Shown one piece after another: positions 34,801 to 39,676 of a DNA stretch of 39,676 bases; within the stretch, counting starts at the first letter, position 1, and the number at the start of each line of letters is the position of its first letter. The DNA comes from Siculibacillus lacustris (GTDB lineage: Bacteria > Pseudomonadota > Alphaproteobacteria > Rhizobiales > Ancalomicrobiaceae). A program made the position numbers and the translations under genes. The notes under the pieces were generated by a model. That model saw nothing but the letters and a program-made list of their open reading frames with translations. It was not told the origin of the DNA and did no database searches. The stretch covers positions 1 through 39,676 of the forward strand of contig NZ_SJFN01000040.1 of assembly GCF_004328075.1 (NCBI RefSeq). The letters are read 5' to 3'.

Positions 34801-36106
34801 CTGGGCGGCCAAGGTGACGGTACTCGACGCCGCCTTCCGGGCCTTCGAGGCGTTGCGCGAGCGGCGGCCCGGCGACGGTCTGGTCGCCGCCTTCCTGGCC
34901 TTCGTGGTCCAGGGCGGCGAAGGCCTCGAGCGGTTCGCGACCTTCGAGGCGATCGCCGCGGAGCACGGCGCCTCGACCGCGTCGGGCTTCCCGAGCGAAT
35001 TGGCGACCAGCGAATCGTCCGGGGTGATCGGCTTCCGGTTGGCCCATGCCCGCGCCGTCGAACGCTCGATGTTCCTGCAGTGGCTGGCCGCGACCCAATT
35101 CGCCGAGGCCGCGACGCGGTCGCGGGCCGCCGGGCTCGATCTCGGCTTCTATCGCGATCTGGCGGTCGGCTGCGCGCCCGACGGGGCCGAGGCCTGGGGG
35201 GCCGGCGATCAGTTGATGCGCGCGGTGTCGATCGGCGCGCCGCCCGATCCGTTCTCGCCGGACGGCCAAGTGTGGTCGCTGCCGCCGCCCAACCCCTACG
35301 CCTGGGCGCGCACCGGCTACCGCGCCTTCTCGGAACTGATCCGCGCCAACATGGCCCATGCCGGGGCGCTGCGCATCGATCATGTCCTCGGGCTGCGGCG
35401 GCTGTTCCTGGTGCCCGACGGCGCGCGCGGCGGCGAGGGCGCCTATGTCGACCAGCCCTTCGACGATCTCCTCGGGCAACTGACCCTGGAGAGCCGGCGG
35501 GCCGGCTGCGTGGTGGTCGGCGAGGATCTCGGCACCGTGCCGTGGGGCTTCCGCGAGCGGCTGGCCGAAGCCAAGGTGCTGTCCTATCAGGTGCTGTGGT
35601 TCGAGCGCGACGGTCGCGACTTCATGTCGCCGACCCGCTATCCCCGCCTCGGCGCGGCCTGCGTCGCCACCCACGACCTCGCGACGCTGGCCGGCTGGTG
35701 GGAGGGCACCGACATCGTCGAGATGCTGCGGCTCGGCACCACCTCGGCCGAGGCGCTGGCCCAGGCGGCGGAAGATCGCGAGCAGGAGAAGCGCCTGCTG
35801 GTCGATTCGCTGATCCACGTCGGGCTGTTGTCGGTCGAATGGGACGAGGAACTGCTCGACGACGGAATGCCGGCCGAGATCGCCGCGGCGATCCATGCCT
35901 GGATCTCCGGCGGGCGGTCCGTCCTGGCGCTGGTCCAGGCCGACGATCTCGCCGGCGAGACCGAACGGCTGAACCTGCCCGGCACCGACCGCCAGCGCCC
36001 GAACTGGCGCCGCCGCCTCGCCCTCGACGACGTCGAATTGTTCGAGAGCCCGCTCGCCCGGGCGATCCTCGCGGGCTTCGCCGCCCGCCGACGCGCCCCG
36101 CGCTGA
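31868..36106 (+). CDS. glgX-malQ: Fused glycogen debranching enzyme GlgX and 4-alpha-glucanotransferase MalQ
   Basis: A single 1412-residue reading frame joins two enzymes usually made separately. Residues 1 to about 690 are GlgX, a GH13 isoamylase-type debranching enzyme with YELHVKGFTQLHPDIPE, TNYWGYNPI and the catalytic set D341 (FDGFRYD), E377 (IHIAEPWD) and D449 (TAHDGFT). From about residue 695 (LDRLARTAGIAPEWWD) to the end it is MalQ (GH77) with D1171 (LRIDH), E1219 (VGEDLGT) and D1270 (THDLATL). All six catalytic residues are present, so both halves should work. The fusion would debranch limit dextrins and re-equilibrate the released maltotetraose. GGAGGG lies 9 bases before ATG 31868; an in-frame GTG at 31841 is less likely. 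No stop or frameshift is seen at the junction. It ends the glycogen cluster. Confidence 0.95.
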   Translation: MIHGAIGPGATEPLGVTHDGEGVNVAVVSANGTAVDFCVYDATGDREIERIRLPSRTGPVFHGRIDGLPVGTRYGLRVDGPWNPADGHRFNPAKLIVDPYAQKIDRPFRLHPALFDQRARGAAEDRIDSGIHVPKAIVEAPEPLQPVIRPRISPKHRVVYELHVKGFTQLHPDIPEAIRGTFAGLAHPAAIAHLIRLGINVVEVMPIWAWLDERHLAPLGLTNYWGYNPITPLAPDPRLAPGGWSEIRTAIDALHEVGIAVILDVVLNHTGESDHHGPTVSLRGLDNALYYRTRTDDRSRYVDDAGCGNVPALDRQAMMRIGLEALRVSALRGGFDGFRYDLATTLGRRRAGFDAAAPFLAALEQDPVLRTLIHIAEPWDIGPGGYQLGAFPATWGEWNDRYRDTMRRFWRGDEGLVGDLATRLAGSSDVFAGRRRKASDSVNYVTAHDGFTLADLVSYTGKHNLANGENNRDGSDANQSWNHGVEGPSSDPAIVAARARDVRALIATLLGSRGTPMLSMGDECGRTQGGNNNAYAQDNAISWFDWSKVDSGLVDFTRRLLDLRRAHPALHDDKPPIGEPVDDSGLADVEWRHLDGRPLAARDWHDPENYRLAAVFTVVDHGGEFDRVAVVVSADLRASVFIPPMARSGHRWRMVLDSAHPDREPVAASKFAIDGRAVVFVVEEPVPEEVRAVRADPRTLDRLARTAGIAPEWWDNSGNCVKVGDDTKRAVLAAMGLPATTLGEARDSYDRLIAETTGRPLPFAQTVFSGAPCEVPLGGAPSRGLRSFALEITDAIGEARGLVVQPGDGRTERVTTADGRVILQRRIALPDLPLGRYTLRIDGSQESTALTVAPRTTHLPAEWDGDVRSFGIATHLYALRSAGDQGIGDFTTLGRTGAAAAAVGAVTIGLNPIHALFPQDRERASPYSPSDRRFLDPIYIDVTRLPEALASAVETDLAAAAPIFGRLAGLAHIDYTAVWAAKVTVLDAAFRAFEALRERRPGDGLVAAFLAFVVQGGEGLERFATFEAIAAEHGASTASGFPSELATSESSGVIGFRLAHARAVERSMFLQWLAATQFAEAATRSRAAGLDLGFYRDLAVGCAPDGAEAWGAGDQLMRAVSIGAPPDPFSPDGQVWSLPPPNPYAWARTGYRAFSELIRANMAHAGALRIDHVLGLRRLFLVPDGARGGEGAYVDQPFDDLLGQLTLESRRAGCVVVGEDLGTVPWGFRERLAEAKVLSYQVLWFERDGRDFMSPTRYPRLGAACVATHDLATLAGWWEGTDIVEMLRLGTTSAEALAQAAEDREQEKRLLVDSLIHVGLLSVEWDEELLDDGMPAEIAAAIHAWISGGRSVLALVQADDLAGETERLNLPGTDRQRPNWRRRLALDDVELFESPLARAILAGFAARRRAPR

Positions 36107-36127
36107 GCGGGGCGGCCGGAGGTCGCC

Positions 36128-37036
36128 TCACGCCTTCGGCGGCGGCAGGGCGGCGAGGAAGCGCGCGACCGCATCGGCGATGCGGCGCCGATCGGTGAAC
36201 AACGCCATGTGGCCGCCGCCCTCGAGGGTCATCAGCTCGGCCCCGGCGATGCGCTCGGCGAGCCGCGCCGACATGGCATGGGGCACCACCACGTCGTCGA
36301 CCGCATGGACGATCAGCGTCGGGCAGGCGATCGCGCCCGGCTCGGGCGTGCGCTGGTCGCGACACTGGTCGAGGTCGAGGGCCAGCCCGCCGAGCCGCTC
36401 GGGGAGCCGCGCGAACAGCGAGGCGCGCAGCGCGGAGAGCGCTCCCGCGGTATCGGGATCGGCGAGCACGCGGGCCCGCAGGTCCGGATCGGGGATCGCG
36501 CGGCGATCGGCACGCTCGGGATCGCGGGCGGCCCGCGCCGCGAGGAAGTTGACCAGCGGTTTGATCCGCGCCGCCAGCATCAGGATCCGGAAGGCCAGCG
36601 GCATCTTGGGGATCAGCCGATCGGTCGCCGCCGAGACCAGAACCAGGCCGCGGCAGCGCTCGGGATGACGGTGGGCGAAGGCCAGCGCGCAAGGCCCGCC
36701 GCCGGAGATCGCCATAACCACCGCATCGGCGAAGCCCTGCCGATCGAGGAGCCTCGCGTAGGCGTCGGCCTGGGCGTCGGCGTCGCGGCCGAGGCCCGCC
36801 GGCGAGCCGAGATGGCCGGGCCGCGACACGGCCAGCGCGGTATGCGGCACCTCGCCGGCGAGCAGGTGATCGAGCAGGGCGCTCTGGTCCCAGCCGCCGA
36901 GCCCGCCGTGCAGCGCGAGGACGGCGGGGCCGTCGCCGCGGGTGGCATATTCGAGGCCGTCGGCGGAGGTTTCGACCCGGTAGGTGGCGAGGATCGTCGC
37001 ACCCCTGCGGCGGCGGTCGTCGGGGGAGGGGGTCAT
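36128..37036 (-). CDS. Alpha/beta-fold hydrolase
   Basis: A 302-residue alpha/beta hydrolase. LALHGGLGG (41-49) forms the oxyanion loop, and the nucleophile is S111 in MAISGGGPCALAFAHRHPERC. The elbow reads AISGG, with Ala where Gly is usual. The acid is probably in IVHAVDDVVVP and the base His in EGGGHMALF. A cap domain of about 80 residues (from MPLAFRILMLAARIK) lies between the strands. The natural substrate is unknown; esterase, haloalkane or epoxide-type hydrolysis are all possible. GAGGAGG precedes ATG 37036. The start overlaps the stop of the upstream DUF2087 gene (ATGA), so the two are translated as a pair. It is convergent with glgX-malQ across 21 bases. Confidence 0.88.
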   Translation of the reverse strand: MTPSPDDRRRRGATILATYRVETSADGLEYATRGDGPAVLALHGGLGGWDQSALLDHLLAGEVPHTALAVSRPGHLGSPAGLGRDADAQADAYARLLDRQGFADAVVMAISGGGPCALAFAHRHPERCRGLVLVSAATDRLIPKMPLAFRILMLAARIKPLVNFLAARAARDPERADRRAIPDPDLRARVLADPDTAGALSALRASLFARLPERLGGLALDLDQCRDQRTPEPGAIACPTLIVHAVDDVVVPHAMSARLAERIAGAELMTLEGGGHMALFTDRRRIADAVARFLAALPPPKA

Positions 37037-37617
37037 CGGCTCGCCTCCTCTCCCTGCGTCGGGGACGGGCCCTGCGGCGCGGCGCGCCGGGCCAGCAGCC
37101 GGATCAGCGCCAGCGCCTCCGGCGGCGGCGGCGATTCGATACGGCGATATTCGGTGCCGTCGAGGGTCCGCCACATCAGGCCGCCGTCGACCAGCTCGCG
37201 CCGCAGCAGGGCGTGGTCGCCGAAGCGGTGCTCGTCGCGGAGGCGCCGGTTGATCTCGCGCTCGTGCATCACCAGCCGGGCGGGCAGGCGCGACCACATC
37301 ACCCACAGGCAGTCGACGCGATGATTGGCCTTGCCGGGCCAGCGCATCAATTTTCCTTCGCCGTCGAAGTATCCGGCGATCCGGGTCAGCCGCGCGGTGT
37401 CGATCGGCGGGGCCGGCGGGGTCGGGGTCGCGAGCCGGTCGAGAGCCTCGGCCTGGGCGCGGAAGTGCTGGTAATTGGCGAAGCCGCCGGCGCGGGCCAG
37501 CATGTTGAGCATCTCGACGTGACCGGGCGGTCCGTCGTGGGCGCCGAGCTGGCGTTCGAGCGCGCGGGCGAGCCCCGCGATGTCGTTCGCGGCGAAGGGG
37601 AGGGGGGATCTGGACAT
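37033..37617 (-). CDS. DUF2087 domain-containing protein
   Basis: The last 90 or so residues match DUF2087: RIAGYFDGEGKLMRWPGKANHRVDCLWVMWSRL, then MHEREINRRLRDEHRFGDHALLRRELVDGGLMWRTLDGTEYRR. This domain is often found in small regulators or behind a helix-turn-helix, and it has a winged-helix-like look. The N-terminal part (about 90 residues, LARALERQLGAHDGPPGHVEMLNMLARAGGFANYQHFRAQAEAL) is helical and may be a DNA-binding or dimerisation region. Function is unknown. ATG 37617 has GAGG upstream; length is 194 residues. Its stop overlaps the hydrolase start, so it could be that gene's partner or regulator. Confidence 0.82.
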   Translation of the reverse strand: MSRSPLPFAANDIAGLARALERQLGAHDGPPGHVEMLNMLARAGGFANYQHFRAQAEALDRLATPTPPAPPIDTARLTRIAGYFDGEGKLMRWPGKANHRVDCLWVMWSRLPARLVMHEREINRRLRDEHRFGDHALLRRELVDGGLMWRTLDGTEYRRIESPPPPEALALIRLLARRAAPQGPSPTQGEEASR

Positions 37618-38212
37618 CGTTCGACCTCGTTGCGTCGTGCCGCAGGCAAAGGATCGTCGATGGTCGCCCTTGTCGACGGCGGCACGCGGGAAACGGGTGT
37701 CGAACGTCACGGGAAGAATGGCAGGTCTAGACCCCCTACGGGGAGCGACGCCTCGGTGAACTGCCGACCGATGGCGGTAGGGATAATCCGCCGCGGCGGT
37801 AAATGCAAGATCTTTGGGAATCGCGTGCTTTGCGCGCGCTCATTTGCCCCGTTGACGAGATGCGTAGCCATAGTCGAATGATCGCAATTAGGACGAAACT
37901 GAGGTGGCAGTCAGCAGTCTTGTCTTAGCGAGTAGTAAGCCACAGAAGGCTCGTCAATTTGTTGAATTTTCGTGCGATCCGGTTCGGCAGCGCATTATGT
38001 GATCTTCGATCGGGGCCTGGACCTTCCGGATTCAGCGGACCGGGATCGCTGGTGCGACGTCAACAGAAACCAACTTGTGGCTCTAAGACGTAAGAGCTAT
38101 GGGTTTACAAAACCGGAGGTGGTATTATCGCTAGTGATATAGCCAAACGTGGATATTGTTATCGACGAATTCGCGGTGAGGTCGGAAAATGCCACAAGGA
38201 GGCATGTTGAAA
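37618..38212. other. Boundary region between GC-rich chromosome and AT-rich foreign DNA
   Basis: About 595 bases without a convincing gene. GC content falls steadily from about 37800 onward and coding signals break up; only short frames interrupted by stops remain, among them the 56-codon frame listed at 37972-38142. It looks like the eroded edge of an acquired segment. I found no tRNA, long direct repeat or integrase here. Confidence 0.5.
37972..38142 (+). pseudogene. Short open frame, possibly the remnant of a lost gene
   Basis: A 56-residue frame from GTG 37972 (YVIFDRGLDLPDSADRDRW and later LVALRRKSYGFTKPEVVLSLVI) reads like the C-terminus of a real protein. It has no ribosome site and a stop codon lies just upstream in frame, so it is either a remnant or chance. 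The family is not recognised. Confidence 0.25.
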
Positions 38213-38802
38213 ATGGATTCCTTAGCTGGCCGCCTTCTTTTCTTGGTCGCCTTATCAGGTTTTCTCTGCAATACAGCAGATGCTAAAACGATTAAAATGG
38301 ATTCATTATACACAAGTATAAATGAAAAGTACTGTACTAAGTCTTTTATGAAGACGATCCCAACGAAACCCCTTTTTTGGTTTGCCCAGGAGTACTTGGA
38401 TATAGTTTGCACGTTCGACAGGTTGAATCAGGTCGCTTGTCGATCAATGTCGTTGATCCATCAAAACGGATTTTCCCTCTCAACTACCAAGACATGGTTA
38501 CTCGTTCGATGTCGAGTTTGGGTGATAAAGTTGAGTGGAGGGTTGGTGTAGACGGTATTCGATCGAATCCTGCTGCGCTTATTGTTCGTATCCTGGCACA
38601 TGAAAAGAGCAGAGAGCCAGAAGTGATTACGAGTATATATGTTGCTATATCAAAAATAACAGAAAATGAAATATGTGTAACTGATGTAATTCGGTTTAGG
38701 TCTTTTCCTATACCAGGGGCGAAGTTACGGGGCTTGGTGGATTCTGCGGTGAGTAAGCGGTGTACATCGCCACTGCGAAAAATCGGAAATCCAATAAAAT
38801 GA
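38213..38802 (+). pseudogene. Secreted protein gene, frameshifted in a T-tract
   Basis: The first part encodes a clear signal peptide (LAGRLLFLVALSGFLCNTADA) and then DSLYTSINEKYC. At CCCCTTTTTTGG (38369-38380) the frame breaks. The rest, in the -1 frame, continues as LVCPGVLGYSLHVRQVESG and runs to the stop at 38802. One extra T in the six-T run would give one 196-residue protein. YTS..E..C followed by CPG..GY resembles, from memory, a family of small secreted proteins in Hyphomicrobiales of unknown function. ATG 38213 is chosen because AGGAGG lies 10 bases upstream. Base composition is far from the chromosome (25 % GC in 38281-38340). It may be truly broken, a sequencing error in a homopolymer, or a slippage site. 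The next gene starts 31 bases on. Confidence 0.7.
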
Positions 38803-38833
38803 ACGATGTGACTAGGGAGTGGAGATTGGAAAC

Positions 38834-39427
38834 ATGATAACGCCGCTGCAGTTTATGCTCAGGTACCGCAATATTGTTGTAAATATAGAGGCTCAGGACA
38901 ATCTCAAGAGAGTGACGTCGGTCATTCCTGTCACGGTAAGTCTCAATAAGTATTTTATGATGAATTGGGCGGCGGGCTCGAGTCAAGCCACCGAATTTGC
39001 TGCTGTGACCGCCGGATCACCTAAAGATGCCTGGTTCCGCCAGTACAAGGAACGTATTCGGACTGCCGCAATGGGCAAGGGTTCTCCGGAAGATTATGGT
39101 CTCGCTCTCCAGTGGGCCCTCTACGAAAATCATATACAAAATCCTTCTCAAACAACAGTTCAATCATATTTTGACCAAAACATGGGTATAGATTGTTCTG
39201 GTTTTGTGACAAATTACTTGATTGCACGTGGAAAGAAGCCGGATTCGCAATCCGTGCAGAGAGATACTTCCGCTGCGTCCTATTTTAGTGCTGCGAAAGC
39301 TGTGAACGATCCTCTCCATGTTCGCCAAGGTGATTTGCTCGTTTTTATGAAGGGAAATTCGGTGTTGACGGGCCCTGGACATGTTGCGGTGGTGGAATCT
39401 TATGTTCCACAATCTAGGTCCTGTTGA
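38834..39427 (+). CDS. NlpC/P60-like cysteine hydrolase, C-terminus truncated by an insertion sequence
   Basis: The C-terminal half has the papain-like NlpC/P60 or CHAP pattern: GIDCSGFVTNYL with the nucleophile Cys121, then VRQGDLLVF and GPGHVAVVESYV with His183. Such enzymes cut peptidoglycan peptides or other amides. The first 100 residues (VTVSLNKYFMMNWAAGSS; DAWFRQYKERIRTAAMGKG) are not recognised. No signal peptide is seen. The last codons (RSC and the stop) come from the adjoining insertion sequence, so the native C-terminus is lost. The third catalytic residue, normally a dozen residues after the His, may therefore be missing. ATG 38834 has GGAG 9 bases upstream; GTG 38819 is an alternative. 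It follows the frameshifted secreted-protein gene closely and is AT-rich like it. Confidence 0.7.
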   Translation: MITPLQFMLRYRNIVVNIEAQDNLKRVTSVIPVTVSLNKYFMMNWAAGSSQATEFAAVTAGSPKDAWFRQYKERIRTAAMGKGSPEDYGLALQWALYENHIQNPSQTTVQSYFDQNMGIDCSGFVTNYLIARGKKPDSQSVQRDTSAASYFSAAKAVNDPLHVRQGDLLVFMKGNSVLTGPGHVAVVESYVPQSRSC

Positions 39428-39676
39428 GGAATAGGATTCCCCTTCGGGTCCAGGAATGATTCAACGTCGCTTTCGGAGGGCGGCGGCGTTGATTCGAGAC
39501 CTGATGAGCGACGAGGAATGGGCGTTCTTCGAACCCTTCGTGACGAGACGTGGCCCGCACAGCGGCCGGCGACCTCAGGGCCATCGGCGTGTCCTCGACG
39601 GCGTCTTCTGGATCGCCCGCACCGGCGCCCAGTGGCGCGATTTGCCCGAATTCTTCGGCAAATGGTCGTCGGTCTA
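39417..39676 (+). mobile_element. Left end of an IS5-family insertion sequence
   Basis: The AT-rich hydrolase frame stops abruptly at TA (39415-39416), and GC-rich sequence beginning GGTCCTGTTGAGG follows, leading into a transposase gene. TA is the target usually duplicated by several IS5-family groups. The right end lies outside the window, so the terminal inverted repeats cannot be compared and the exact left boundary is uncertain by a few bases. Confidence 0.75.
39456..39676 (+). CDS. IS5-family transposase, N-terminal part (runs off the window)
   Basis: The frame gives LIRDLMSDEEWAFFEPFV, then GRRPQGHRRVLDGVFWIARTGAQWRDLP and FGKWSSV, the characteristic N-terminus of IS5-family DDE transposases (the DUF4096-like segment that precedes the catalytic domain). 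The catalytic aspartates lie beyond the right edge. In many relatives the protein is made from two overlapping frames by a shift further on. ATG 39456 is used here; ATG 39504 (MSDEEW) is a good alternative. The composition is GC-rich, unlike the gene it has entered, so the element probably came from the host genome or a similar one. Confidence 0.85.
   Translation, partial: MIQRRFRRAAALIRDLMSDEEWAFFEPFVTRRGPHSGRRPQGHRRVLDGVFWIARTGAQWRDLPEFFGKWSSV

Noticed and set aside
32711-35896. A 1061-codon minus-strand open frame, and a 1362-codon plus frame, over glgX-malQ
   Set aside because: Both are shadows of the fusion gene. Only the frame starting at 31868 contains catalytic residues and family motifs.
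38369-38380. Programmed -1 ribosomal frameshift in the secreted-protein gene
   Set aside because: The codons at the T-run do not form a canonical X-XXY-YYZ slippery heptamer, and I saw no stem just downstream. Simple base loss or slippage is more likely.
1-39676. CRISPR arrays, prophage, integrative element or defence island
   Set aside because: No regularly spaced repeats, phage structural genes, integrase or known defence genes were seen; only the right end shows foreign composition.

Overview
The window is about 39.7 kb of GC-rich chromosomal DNA (around 70 % GC by eye) from an alphaproteobacterium. Pointers are an RhlE-type helicase, a short ProS without editing insert, tandem cold-shock domains, an NDUFS4-type complex I accessory protein, and a fixABCX set carrying its own NifA and sigma-54 sites. 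Those sites make it a probable nitrogen fixer, perhaps from the Hyphomicrobiales. I cannot name a genus.

Layout. 1-6.4 kb: an RhlE-like DEAD-box helicase cut by the left edge (minus), a HisC-like aminotransferase, a DHA2 exporter, a small membrane protein (minus) and a secreted protein of unknown function. 6.5-11.1 kb: ndk with its own promoter and terminator, a candidate structured non-coding RNA on the minus strand with promoter-like boxes and a clear intrinsic terminator, then proS-lolC-lolD. 11.3-18 kb: a PocR-domain chemoreceptor-like protein, a MarR-GNAT fusion regulator with a 35-bp inverted-repeat operator, a glyoxalase, a sirtuin, a double cold-shock protein, a DUF192 protein, tRNA-Pro(UGG), a DUF1932-type dehydrogenase and the NDUFS4 protein. 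18.2-22.2 kb: fixA-fixB-fixC-fixX, preceded by a TGT-N10-ACA site and a -24/-12 promoter and followed by a 14-bp stem. 22.5-24 kb: a succinyl-CoA:acetate-type CoA transferase. 24.1-36.1 kb: a complete glycogen cluster, glgP-glgB-glgC-glgA and a fused glgX-malQ, headed by a perfect LacI-family-type palindrome. 36.1-37.6 kb: an alpha/beta hydrolase and a DUF2087 protein overlapping by ATGA on the minus strand. 37.7 kb to the right edge: an AT-rich, clearly foreign stretch with gene remnants, a frameshifted secreted protein, an NlpC/P60-like cysteine hydrolase truncated by an insertion, and the left end of an IS5-family element running off the window.

How the parts fit. FixABCX takes electrons from NADH and bifurcates them to quinone and to ferredoxin or flavodoxin for nitrogenase, so control by NifA and RpoN is expected. 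The glycogen cluster holds synthesis (GlgC, GlgA, GlgB) and breakdown (GlgP, GlgX-MalQ) in one direction with short gaps, so it is probably co-regulated. The LacI-type site is the best candidate switch, but its regulator is not in the window.

Most likely to be new: the minus-strand RNA between ndk and proS, the LacI-type site before glgP, and the foreign two-gene cassette at the right end. Gene functions are read from conserved motifs and general family knowledge; no database search was possible.
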